NCBI GenBank assembly: GCA_028768545.1
Contig: CP054838.1
Span: forward strand, 1,481,501-1,545,500
Length of the DNA stretch: 64,000 nucleotides
DNA from: Desulfobacter sp.
Lineage (GTDB): Bacteria > Desulfobacterota > Desulfobacteria > Desulfobacterales > Desulfobacteraceae
Direction: 5' to 3'
Both the position numbers and the translations under genes were made by a program. Of the stretch, positions 51,073-59,748 are shown piece by piece. The notes below the pieces were generated by a model. The model had not been told where the DNA came from and made no database searches. It was given only the letters and a program-made list of their open reading frames with translations. How positions within the stretch are numbered: the stretch's first letter is position 1; each line of letters opens with the position of its first letter.

Positions 51073-52128
51073 TTATTTTACTGGCTCTGCCTCCGGTGCT
51101 TTCCATGTCCCGTCAAAATATGCTTTCTGCGGTAGGTAGATTCGCAGCATATAGTTCCATCCGGGCATAATCGGAAGAAAGTTTTCCTTTGACGAATCAC
51201 CTCCAAAGTGTATCGTTACCGAGCCATCTTTATCAGCTTTCGCCTTACGGCTGTTGATGACATATTTATTGTGCTCGTTCTCCTGAAAGAACCCTTCACT
51301 GTTGTAAACGCTGATGGACCAGAAAGCATCTTTTGCCGCAGGCACATTCTTGAGCGTCACCGTGTACGGTGTTTTGCCATCATTTTTTTGAGGGACATAG
51401 GACCTGTAAACCGCGTTCTCGGGCTTCCAGCCGCCCCATGTGTCGGCGGTACCGACAATATGTGCAATCGGATCAACTTCATCAATGCTGCCGCCATAGG
51501 CCGTGTCTCGAATCGGCAGATATTTACCCAGTACTTTTAAAGCCTCACGCATCTCTTTAAGTGCTTCACGATCCCAATTCGGCACCTCGAACTTACCTTT
51601 AGACTTTTGGATTACTTTCAGCCCGTCCTGAGTCCTGTGAGCCTCGGCCAGATCATCTGGATCCTCCGCGTCAACGAGCGTCCGCACAATAACGGCAACG
51701 TACCGGCTCCCCATCTTTTCCTTCGTCAGCGTGTACTTTCCTGGTTTGTAGGCTACCAGCGTGGCAAAGTGTCCCTCATTTACTACCAGGAGCGATTGGT
51801 AGCGGCCCTGTATATCGGGCTTGATAATGGTGGCGGGTTCCGTGAGATCAAGCACCACTGAGGAGTACAGAGTGTCCCGGTTCATCCGTACCACATTCTG
51901 TTTGTCGATTGGCGTAAATCCTCGATCGTGAAACCATTTGCCAAAGCTATCCTGGGTATCGACGCCAAGCTGCATCATAAAATGTGTTTCGGCAGTGGCG
52001 AACTTGTCCAAGGTGACCGGTACGTTTTCCGATGTATCGGACTTTTTTTCGCCGGCATAGACAGGCGCAGATACAATGGCTAAAAGTAAAATCCCGACAC
52101 TATAGAAATTACGTATTTTTAAATTCAT
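51073..52128 (-). CDS. DUF1254/DUF1214-domain exported protein
   Basis: The 351-residue protein has a signal peptide (SVGILLLAIVSAPVYAGE), a DUF1254-like N-terminal part (DKQNVVRMNRDTLYSSVVLDLTEPATI) and a C-terminal DUF1214 domain (AFWSISVYNSEGFFQENEHNKYVINS, DGSVTIHFG, NYMLRIYLPQKAYFDGTW). These double-domain proteins are common in marine bacteria but have no established function. The next gene upstream encodes a larger lipoprotein with the same domains, and outer-membrane proteins lie on either side, so an envelope or transport role is plausible. Confidence 0.82.
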   Translation of the reverse strand: MNLKIRNFYSVGILLLAIVSAPVYAGEKKSDTSENVPVTLDKFATAETHFMMQLGVDTQDSFGKWFHDRGFTPIDKQNVVRMNRDTLYSSVVLDLTEPATIIKPDIQGRYQSLLVVNEGHFATLVAYKPGKYTLTKEKMGSRYVAVIVRTLVDAEDPDDLAEAHRTQDGLKVIQKSKGKFEVPNWDREALKEMREALKVLGKYLPIRDTAYGGSIDEVDPIAHIVGTADTWGGWKPENAVYRSYVPQKNDGKTPYTVTLKNVPAAKDAFWSISVYNSEGFFQENEHNKYVINSRKAKADKDGSVTIHFGGDSSKENFLPIMPGWNYMLRIYLPQKAYFDGTWKAPEAEPVK

Positions 52129-52209
52129 GCTTATCCTTTCTTAGAATGTGTTAAAAATCTACTTGGCACCCATCCGGAAATAAAAAATATCCGGATGGGG
52201 CTTTCAGCA

Positions 52210-53745
52210 CTATTTTACCATTTCAATTGTTCCCGGCCGCCAGGTTTTGTCGAACCAGGGATCTAAAGGACCGTACAACCGGAGAATAAGCCAGAAGCCT
52301 TTACCGGGAGCCGTCTGCACCCAGTTATTTTCTTTGCCTTCCGGGGCTGCAGGGCCGAAATAGATATCGGTTGAACCGTCCGTATTGATTTCAACGTTTC
52401 CACTCTGGCTGTTAAGGCTTGGAAATTGCTGATCGGTCTGCAGCATGGAACGGGTCTGAGAGTCATACAGCACCACAGACCAGAAATCCTTGGCCGGAAC
52501 ATTTGGCGGCAATGTCAATTTGTAGGTTCTGTTTCCATCCAGCCACTTTCCTTTTGAATCTTTGGCTGCTGCCGCATATTGAGAACCGATGCCCGGCATG
52601 GCGACTGCCATGGCAGGCGTAATGCCGATGGCGTTGTACATGAACATGGTGCGTGCATCCCGGTGCAGCCATCCCTCTTTGGACATGAACTGATGATTTC
52701 CAATGATAAAGGCACTGAACCAGGTGGGATCATCCTCATAGAAAAAAACTGTTGGGTCAGTGGATGCCCAGGAGATGGTCCTTGCTATGGCGGCACCGGT
52801 AAAGGCAGCTTCATCCATGATTGCTTTCATGCGCTCATCCGGTTCGAACGCATGCCCTTTAATAATCCCCAGCAGGGCCAGTCTGCCTTTCCTGTCGGCA
52901 TCGATAGCGTCTTCCCACTCCTCCTGCACAACAGCGTTCAGCTCTTCATAAAACTCGTAATTGTTCGCATGGATCGTATTGTGAGGCACACCCGATGTAT
53001 CTTTAAACTCCATCTTGGGAGGATTTTCCGCTTTTGCAAGGGGATAGATCCGGAGGCCGTTCCGGAAGCTTTCCGCTGCCGGTCCGGGATCACCATTGAC
53101 GAGAAATCCCCTAATGATGAACCACACGCCGTAGGTTTTGGATCGAAAGACATGGTACCCTTCAGGTACATTACCGTCATAGCCGGGAGGAAGGACCAGG
53201 AATTTGCCACCCTGTCCTTTGTCCGGGCCTGCATTCCCAATATCCCCCACATAACGCATCCACATGTCGTCCAGAATACCCAGAACATTGGCCGGAGATT
53301 CGATAACGACGGGCCCATTTTTTTTCAGATCGAGAAAATTGGAGGCATATACCGTTTCCGTATTGGCCGTCAGCCACAGGGCTTTCGAATCCATCAAGTT
53401 TTCAAAGAGGGCCATCTGGTAACATTCCTGGACCCCCATGCTCCGGAACCCCTCGCGGATTGCGAAAATGGAAGCGGCGCTCATTTCATCCAGAAACACA
53501 TCAACTGCCCTGTGAAAATAGAGATAGTCATGCATTTTCCGGGCAGTCTCATCTGTAGGGAATCCGTAGAAAAACGTGAGAGTACCCAACCTTGTTTCAA
53601 CTTTGTCCGGTATCATAATCGATTTCGGGATATCCGTTGTCATCTTCATCTGTGGAGCGGTGTCAACAGCACTCCTGCTCACACAACCGGTAAAAATCAA
53701 CACCATTAAACCGGCCAACAGTATCATAAATTTATAACGTTTCAT
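52210..53745 (-). CDS. DUF1254/DUF1214-domain lipoprotein
   Basis: The 511-residue protein has a type II signal sequence ending in the lipobox FTGC (Cys21), so it is probably lipid-anchored. DUF1254 follows (YFHRAVDVFLDEMSAASIFAI, LTANTETVYASNFLDLKKNGPVVI) and then DUF1214 (DFWSVVLYDSQTRSMLQTDQQFPSL, DGSTDIYFGPAAPEGKENNWVQT, LILRLYGPLDPWFDKTW). The family function is unknown. It lies between two outer-membrane proteins and upstream of a second DUF1254/DUF1214 gene with an 81-bp gap, forming a probable operon. Confidence 0.85.
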   Translation of the reverse strand: MKRYKFMILLAGLMVLIFTGCVSRSAVDTAPQMKMTTDIPKSIMIPDKVETRLGTLTFFYGFPTDETARKMHDYLYFHRAVDVFLDEMSAASIFAIREGFRSMGVQECYQMALFENLMDSKALWLTANTETVYASNFLDLKKNGPVVIESPANVLGILDDMWMRYVGDIGNAGPDKGQGGKFLVLPPGYDGNVPEGYHVFRSKTYGVWFIIRGFLVNGDPGPAAESFRNGLRIYPLAKAENPPKMEFKDTSGVPHNTIHANNYEFYEELNAVVQEEWEDAIDADRKGRLALLGIIKGHAFEPDERMKAIMDEAAFTGAAIARTISWASTDPTVFFYEDDPTWFSAFIIGNHQFMSKEGWLHRDARTMFMYNAIGITPAMAVAMPGIGSQYAAAAKDSKGKWLDGNRTYKLTLPPNVPAKDFWSVVLYDSQTRSMLQTDQQFPSLNSQSGNVEINTDGSTDIYFGPAAPEGKENNWVQTAPGKGFWLILRLYGPLDPWFDKTWRPGTIEMVK

Positions 53746-53768
53746 CTTGTTCTCCTTTTAGATCTCAT

Positions 53769-54620
53769 CTATTTGGGTTTAGGCAGTACAAAGTTCACCT
53801 GAAAACGTACTCGAAATCCTTCGGGACCGGAATCCGGTGATTCAACCCAGTAACCAACACCGGCCTGCAGACTGACCGGCAGCCGCCCCTATCTGACCAG
53901 TTTGGAAACAGCGGCATTTATCGGGACGGACCATTTTTCTGTTTCCCAGTTATACGAGGATTTGCTCTGCAGTGAAAATGTCCATGCACTCGGCAAGGTG
54001 TACGCCAGGAAAGGTTGAACAAACGTGTTACTGATGTCCTGACGGGCGCTGTCTCCCGCATACGACCAAATGTGATTGGCAAGGGTGCCCATGGTCCATT
54101 TTCCACGCACCGTCAGTGCCACCGCAGCAGGTCCTGCGCCCCACTTTTCGCCTCCCAGGTAGGTTTCTGTTGCTGAGGGAAAAACGAGTATGGGGCCTGC
54201 TCCCAACATCAGTCCACTGGATGTCGGCCTGCTTGGCGAGAAAAAGAGGCTGACGTTGATGTCGCCCAGGCCACAATCGGATCCCGAACCGGGAAGAATA
54301 TCGTCCTGGTAAATCACCGGTATAATCGATCTGGTGATCAGGTTCCAGTTATCATTCAAATGAAAGGGTATTACCGGCTGGATGTTCGCCTGCAGCCGCC
54401 AGCCATCATCCATCGGGCCTATATCCCGGTCGTAGTTTATCTGGATGGGAATCGTAATCAGGTCGGCAAGCGGGTTGGAAAGTTCCTGGGCGAGATCGGC
54501 GTCTTCGCCCTGAGCCTGAACCGGAAAGGCTATGGTTATAAATGAAAGTAGTAAAAAGAAAATCAGAAAGATTCTTGTTTGGCCGCGTTCTCTATTTTTT
54601 CTCACCGCTTTTTCCTCCAT
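53769..54620 (-). pseudogene. outer-membrane protein, with in-frame UAG near the C-terminus
   Basis: The frame starts ATG 54620 with a signal segment (IFLIFFLLLSFITIAFPVQAQG) and beta-strand-rich sequence typical of the COG4313-like outer-membrane proteins (LADLITIPIQINYDRDIGP, GLGDINVSLFFSP, VFPSATETYLGGEKWGAGP). TAG at 53891-53889 follows AAVSKLVR. The frame then continues GRLPVSLQAGVGYWVESPDS and ends FQVNFVLPKPK at 53769, which is the conserved last strand region with the terminal pattern of the family. Loss of 39 residues, including the final strands, should prevent outer-membrane assembly unless the stop is read through. Confidence 0.8.
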
Positions 54621-54636
54621 AATTTGAATCCTTTAT

Positions 54637-55238
54637 TTAATCCGTGCTGAAATCCAGCACTGTCTGTAAAATTTCATCTTCAAGTTCTTTTAGGAGAGCT
54701 TCATATTCTTTAGTTCGGCTCGGCGCATACTCCTGCTCTGAAGAGTGCCAATATTTCAGCGCTTCATCGCACACTCGATAGCGCCTTTGCTTCTTCCGTG
54801 GAAAGTTCACCGGGGTAAGGTTCCGGGTGAGCTTCTGCGCGACAATGCTTACAGGCAAGGTTGCAGGAACGGGTTACTTCCCACGCAATCAGTCTGAGCG
54901 GAGGTGAGCCGTAGGCGTTGTTTGCAGGAATAGGATTAACGCCGGGATGTCTGCCTGGTCTTTGACCTGGATTGCCGCCAGGATGCCCCCCGCCCGGATG
55001 TCGCGGAAGTAAGTGAAATGAAAACATCTGCATCGGTTCCTATGGAAATCGCTGTCCCTTTTGCAATAGATCCTGAGTAAATTGATTCATTGATAAAGGT
55101 GCCACCCCATTTTTGAACGGTTGGATATATTGCCTCAACTTGACTTTTTAAACCAATTTCATTGACAGCGTATTTCGCAATAATGCTTTCAAGATAACTA
55201 TCGGCTGTCATTCGTTGTTCCTCCTTCACTAACCACAA
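54637..55238 (-). pseudogene. mosaic of three gene fragments (nucleotidyltransferase, AhbD-like radical SAM, unknown)
   Basis: Three unrelated pieces are joined head to tail. First (55211 to about 55014), MTADSYLESIIAKYAVNEIG to [20 protein letters not shown], the start of a nucleotidyltransferase with GS...DxD catalytic motif. Second (about 55013 to 54790), a histidine/glycine-rich stretch and [20 protein letters not shown] with the CxxxCxxC radical SAM cluster, as in the N-terminus of AhbD-type heme synthesis enzymes. Third (about 54785 to 54637), a tail reading [20 protein letters not shown] that I do not recognise, in another frame. Each junction is abrupt, and no piece contains a full domain. 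These look like products of serial deletions. Confidence 0.7.
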
Positions 55239-55332
55239 AAATCTGCGGCGTAGTCCGTAGCATTTTTATTGTTGGGGGAAATGTTATTCTGAATTGTTGA
55301 ACGAAAACTATGAGTTGTATCCGAGAGTTAAA

Positions 55333-55541
55333 TTAAAGATGTTTAATTTTAAGTTCTTTGTAATGCTTTTTCAAATACTCGGCAGCTAATCTACGATGAC
55401 ACATATCAGCTGTTGGTTCACTGCATAAAAAACATGATCCACCAAGTTCGCTCAAGCTTAACTTGGATTCGATTTCCCGTCTCTTTATCAGAGCGCTGTA
55501 TTGCACAACGTATTCATCCCAAGAAATTTGTTTTTTCTTAT
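55333..55541 (-). pseudogene. DUF488-family protein, 5' end removed by IS3 copy 3
   Basis: The C-terminal 65 or so residues of a DUF488 protein remain: WDEYVVQYSALIKRREIESK and the family signature CFLCSEPTADMCHRRLAAEYL. The N-terminal half should contain the usual TIGHS-type motif but is replaced by the left end of the IS3 element. The gap 55239-55332 shows nothing further. Confidence 0.75.
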
Positions 55542-55613
55542 CCCTCTGTGACAATGTGAGTGAGACACTTACCCATTGATAAATTAGTGTAGGGCGGGTA
55601 AGGATTATTACTT

Positions 55614-56126
55614 ATGAAACCGATAAAAATGAACCCACTACCTGAATCCGAGAATCAGGCAGCCCCCAAGGAGGCCCCAATTCCAGTCGCCCTATGGGCT
55701 CCTTCCATTGGTGCCTCCTTGGGGAGCCAGGATTCAATCCCTGATCCTGAAGTACCTGAAAAAAACCCCCGGCGTAGATTCGTTGCTTCTTATAAACTGC
55801 GTATTCTCCAAGAGATTGAAAATTGTACCGAAATCGGAGGGATCGGCAAGATTCTTCGAAGAGAAGGCCTTTATTCATCAAATTTAACCGATTGGCGCAA
55901 AGCTCGGGACAAAGGACTTCTCAATGCCATGGCACCTCGAAAACGAGGAAGGAAACCAAAAAAGAAGAACCCATTGGCCATAGAGGTCGCCAGACTTCAA
56001 AAAGAGAAATTCAAATTAGAGCACAAGCTAAAGCAGGCGAAACTCATCATTGAAGCTCAAAAAAAAATTTCTCAGATCCTGGGAATCCAGCAGAATCTGG
56101 ACGACCTCAAAGGAGAAGACTTATGA
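55614..56126 (+). CDS. IS3-family transposase orfA (copy 3, intact)
   Basis: A 170-residue protein with a proline-rich N-terminus, a helix-turn-helix region ([20 protein letters not shown]...[19 protein letters not shown]), a basic stretch (APRKRGRKPKKKNP) and a C-terminal coiled coil (LQKEKFKLEHKLKQAKLIIEAQ). It overlaps orfB by 4 bases (ATGA). Codons 17-37 are encoded by an inverted-repeat cassette (55664-55724) whose core is inverted in copy 2. Confidence 0.85.
   Translation: MKPIKMNPLPESENQAAPKEAPIPVALWAPSIGASLGSQDSIPDPEVPEKNPRRRFVASYKLRILQEIENCTEIGGIGKILRREGLYSSNLTDWRKARDKGLLNAMAPRKRGRKPKKKNPLAIEVARLQKEKFKLEHKLKQAKLIIEAQKKISQILGIQQNLDDLKGEDL
55664..55724. repeat. inverted-repeat cassette with 25-bp core, inverted in copy 2
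   Basis: Arms of 18 bp (55664-55681, CCCCAAGGAGGCCCCAAT, and 55707-55724, ATTGGTGCCTCCTTGGGG) differ at one position and flank a 25-bp core. In IS3 copy 2 the same cassette at 37850-37910 has the core as its reverse complement, with one base difference. Both orientations are open in the orfA frame, coding [17 protein letters not shown] here and [17 protein letters not shown] there. Confidence 0.85.
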
Positions 56127-57000
56127 ATGCCGCCCTAACGTTAAGTTGCGATATTGGAAAAAAGCCTTCATGTGAGGCTTTCGGTATTCCCCGATCATCT
56201 TTTTACAGATTTCATTCTCCAAAAAAACATATTGGACTTAGTCGGACCGGATCTCCCCTTTCTTTGAATTCTGATGAACAACAAACGGTTCTGTGCCGGA
56301 GCGAAGACGGCAGGTAAATCGCCCGAAATATAAAAAACCTGAATTTCTGGCAACCGGACCTAATCAGGTTTGGTCCTGGGATATTACCAAGTTGAAAAGT
56401 GTCACAAAATGGACCTACTTCTATCTATATGTAATCATGGATATTTTCAGCAGGTATGTTGTCGGCTGGATGGTCGCCCATAGAGAACAAACAGCATTGG
56501 CCAAAAAGCTAATTGAAAAGTCCTGTGAAAACCAGAAGATATTACCCGGTCAGCTTGGGCTACATGCAGATCGGGGAGCCAGTATGAAATCCAAAGGGGT
56601 TGCCCAGCTTCTTGTCGATTTAGGGGTAACCAAAACCCACAGTCGACCACATGTCAGCAATGATAACCCATACTCTGAAGCCCAGTTTAAAACATTGAAA
56701 TATTGTCCACAATTTCCCAAAACTTTTGGTGCTATTCAGGATGCAAGAACCTTCTGCCAGGATTTTTTTGGATACTACAACAAAGAGCATTACCATTCTG
56801 GTATTGGCCTGGTAACCCCAGAACAATTTCATTATGGCATTGCTAAAGATATTTATGAATCTCGCTGCCGAACATTGGAGGATGCATTTATTCAAAACCC
56901 AAAACGATTTAAGGGAAAAATACCGAGGCCACCGGCTTTACCAGAAGAAGCCTGGATTAACAAACCGGAACAAAAAGAGAAGGATATTATTGGAGCTTAA
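56123..57000 (+). pseudogene. IS3-family orfB, copy 3 (130-bp deletion and frameshift)
   Basis: orfB opens MNAALTLSCDIGKKPSCEAFG, but the sequence between CAAACGGTTTTG and GGTTCTGTGCC, present in copy 2 (38393-38522), is missing. The frame therefore shifts and stops at 56317. The catalytic rve core is open in another frame from 56293 to 57000, with SWDIT, LHADRGASM and NDNPYSEAQFK intact. The deletion ends fall in a seven-base imperfect direct repeat, pointing to slippage or microhomology joining. Confidence 0.88.
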
Positions 57001-57042
57001 TTTTAGGCATAGAGTGTCTCATTGTCATTGACACATTCCGCA

Positions 57043-57849
57043 GTTTTCACGGGCCTTATCCACAAGCCTTGGGAAAAGCTCTGCCGTTACAATTTCCCAG
57101 GGGTTTCGATGTCCCTGCTGAATCACATTACCGTCGTAGTTGCAGACCGTGCCTTCACCAAAGTAGTAAAACACCCCGTCGTAGCCGGCCAAATTGACTG
57201 ACATGGTATACATGAGGTTCTGCCAGGCATTGGTGCGGTTGGTCCAGATCCACTGGTCATTAACCTGGGTGGAGTAGCCTGAGATGCGGATATAAACGTT
57301 GCACCCTTTATATGCCGCTTCACGGGCCAATTCCGGGAACATTCCGTCATGACAGATACAAACCGCTAACTTGGAGCCCTTGGGACCGTCACACACCGGC
57401 ATGCCGTAATTCCCCGAAGACCAGGGTTCAATCGGCACCCAGGGCTGTAGTTTACGGTAATGCAGGGCAATCTCACCGTCACTGTTGATGATAATGGCGG
57501 TATTATAAGGGGGCAGGGTCGGGTCTTCATTTTTTTCCATTAAAGAAAATACACCCCAGACTTTGTTCCGGACACAGGCCTCTTTAAACTTTGAAATCTC
57601 AGGACTGTCAATGGTGAGCAGCATTTCATCATATGTCCAGATACTGGTATTCAGACCCTGGGTGGAATATTCGGGCATCACAATGAGATCCAGATCAGGA
57701 TACCCTGCCTTGGTTGAATCCACGGTCTTACAAATCTGATCCACCTGCACCTGAATATCCTCAGGACCTTTAATAACAGGTACCGGATACTGAACCATTG
57801 CCACCAACAGCGCTTCTTCCCATGCACTAACACTTCCTGTACTTCCCAT
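57043..57849 (-). pseudogene. formamidase (AmiF-like), C-terminus removed by IS3 copy 3
   Basis: AmiF hydrolyses formamide to formate and ammonia and belongs to the nitrilase superfamily. The start [20 protein letters not shown] matches formamidases; AAGGAGG lies six bases before ATG 57849. The catalytic triad is complete: Glu in [11 protein letters not shown], Lys in HYRKLQPW and Cys in [34 protein letters not shown] and [15 protein letters not shown] are strongly conserved. Homology ends at LVDKAREN where the IS3 right end begins. Formamidases are about 335 residues, so around 65 C-terminal residues, which wrap around the partner subunit, are missing. Function is probably lost. Confidence 0.85.
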
Positions 57850-58026
57850 AACCATCCTCCTTGCCCATAAGGCGTTTTGTTAATAATAAGGGTTTTAAAA
57901 ATTGCCAAATTTTAATTTCTGACAGTTGCAAAATCTTTGTTCGCTGAAACCCTGATTTGCAAAGAGTGGTCCCTTTCTGATAAAAATAATATTTTTTTTA
58001 TAACCAACTAATTTAATACAAAAAAT

Positions 58027-59337
58027 CAGTGATGTCCGGTTAGGTTTTTGCTTGCTCAATAATTTTTTGATCTTTGACAATATTGTCCCTGTTTGAACTA
58101 TGAGAGCCCTGCTCCTCGCAGCCAAACAGGTCATTTAGAATGGCGGTTCGCAGCTGCCGAACTCTTTTGATCGTGACCTTTTCATTAAACTGTTTTTGGC
58201 AATGGATTGCCAGTAACAGGTAAGTGATAAGGCCGCCAAGAATCTGAACCATAAGGCCGTATTCACTGCGGGCAATGAGATGATATACCTTCAGATGTTC
58301 TTTCCACCATTTGAAAAAATCCTCAATGGTCCACCGGAGTTTATAAATTGTTGCTATTTGTTCCGCTGTTAAATCATGCCTGTCAGTTGCCACATAGTAT
58401 TTGACGCCAGCAATTTTATAGCCAACAACCCGAACAGGCCTTTTCGTCTGGTTTTGATTCGGAGTACCAAGTTTAACCAGTGCATCATAAAAAATGTAGC
58501 TGTCGGAAGGGGTCTCGTGGTTATCAATAATTGTTCTTGTTGTCCTGGTTTTTATACGGCAGACAAAATGTTTGCCTTGCTCCTGAAGCAGGTCAAATTC
58601 TTTATGGGATTGATATCCACGATCCATAACACCTGTTTGCCCCTTGGAAACTATTTTGGGAACAAAGGTGCGTTCAGCGCCGTTGCCTTCAGTCAAAAAG
58701 ATTTTGTTTGGGATTCCGTGATTAATGTCAAATCCGCAATGTACTTTGGCTTTTTTACTTCCTTTTCTGTAGTTCGCCCAGTGCATTGAAAGGACTGCAT
58801 TTATGAGACTACCGTCAATGGAAACCAACTCTCCTAACTCGGCGTGTTCACCCGGATGACACTCAAGAGCCTGTTTATAAAGATCCTCAAAGATAAATTG
58901 CAGTTGTTCGAGTCCCCTGTGATTGATGGCTTCACAGAAACTACTACGGCTGATACCACCGTCTGGCGCAATATTTTCTTTAGCAAAAACATTCTCCTTG
59001 AGATCCTGAATTAAATGTCGGGCAGACTTGTGCTCCTGAAGATGGAAATAAACCAAAGCATTTATCTGGTCTTCGAATGTCATTTTTAAAGGGCGGTCTC
59101 CTCGAGATTGTAATTCCGGTGCTTTTGAAAGTGACTTTATCAGAGGGCACCTGAAATTGTCAAAGTTCAGGGACCGTAGTTGTTTTTTAGGGACTGAGAT
59201 GTGCGTCATTTGAGCTCCTTGAGTTAAGTTTTCAAGGCGCACAAAAATTTTTACGCACATTTGTCAACACAAAACAGACTGTTTTTTCAATGATTTTAGA
59301 TGCTTTTTATATGCAACAACCTAACCGGACACTACTG
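58027..59337 (-). mobile_element. IS4-family element, copy 4
   Basis: A 1,311-bp copy with the same ends as copy 1, in minus orientation. The flanks (ACAAAAAAT and AAAAAAATT) share only an A-run, so no clear target duplication is present. The gap 57850-58026 toward the formamidase gene holds only an A/T-rich stretch that probably includes the formamidase promoter. Confidence 0.9.
58040..59209 (-). CDS. IS4-family transposase (copy 4)
   Basis: A 389-residue transposase differing from copy 1 by very few residues (for example KIVSKG for KILSKG). DDE and YREK motifs are intact. ATG 59209 is preceded by AAGGAG. Confidence 0.93.
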   Translation of the reverse strand: MTHISVPKKQLRSLNFDNFRCPLIKSLSKAPELQSRGDRPLKMTFEDQINALVYFHLQEHKSARHLIQDLKENVFAKENIAPDGGISRSSFCEAINHRGLEQLQFIFEDLYKQALECHPGEHAELGELVSIDGSLINAVLSMHWANYRKGSKKAKVHCGFDINHGIPNKIFLTEGNGAERTFVPKIVSKGQTGVMDRGYQSHKEFDLLQEQGKHFVCRIKTRTTRTIIDNHETPSDSYIFYDALVKLGTPNQNQTKRPVRVVGYKIAGVKYYVATDRHDLTAEQIATIYKLRWTIEDFFKWWKEHLKVYHLIARSEYGLMVQILGGLITYLLLAIHCQKQFNEKVTIKRVRQLRTAILNDLFGCEEQGSHSSNRDNIVKDQKIIEQAKT

Positions 59338-59748
59338 AAAAAAATTAGAACATGATCATGTTCACACCATCATTTCAAGCATAAAAATCCTTACTGTGTT
59401 ATTGCCTTCCCAGTGATGTTTCTCAGTCCAGGTACGCGATTTTCTGATGAACCTGAGATATCAACTGAGTTACAGGAATCTGGAAGAGATGATGCAAGAA
59501 CGGGGCTTGTCTGTGGATCACAGTACCATTTACCGATGGGTTCAGCGCTATGCTCCTGAAATGGAAAAGCGAAGCAGGAAGGGGCGCATTCCCATTTTCC
59601 CGGTTATACCGCTGGCACTGGATTGTGCATGTTTGCCATCTGCTTCAGGCAGTTCCAACGCCCTGCTTTATAAAATGATCGCAGCATAATCATTTTTTCT
59701 GCATTCTCCCGATACCAAAAGATGCATGGACCTTTAAGACGTAAATTC
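59338..59748. pseudogene. graveyard of two transposase fragments between IS4 copy 4 and IS256 copy C
   Basis: On the plus strand, 59447-59573 encodes LSYRNLEEMMQERGLSVDHS and TIYRWVQRYAPEMEKRSRK, the N-terminal helix-turn-helix region of an IS6/IS26-type transposase. On the minus strand, 59748-59604 reads LKGPCIFWYRENAEKMIMLR and SFYKAGRWNCLKQM, the C-terminal tail of a different transposase that I cannot classify firmly. Neither has a catalytic core. Both fragments are cut by the flanking elements. Confidence 0.7.

Larger units (their letters stand above)
55542..57042 (+). mobile_element. IS3-family element, copy 3
   Basis: About 1,501 bp with left end CCCTCTGTGACAATGTGAG and right end ATTGACACATTCCGCA. 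It separates a 5'-truncated DUF488 gene and a 3'-truncated formamidase gene, with no target duplication. Host sequence between those genes was therefore lost. orfA is intact and orfB carries a 130-bp deletion between GGTTTTG-like and GGTTCTG repeats. The inverted-repeat cassette in orfA is at 55664-55724. Confidence 0.87.
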
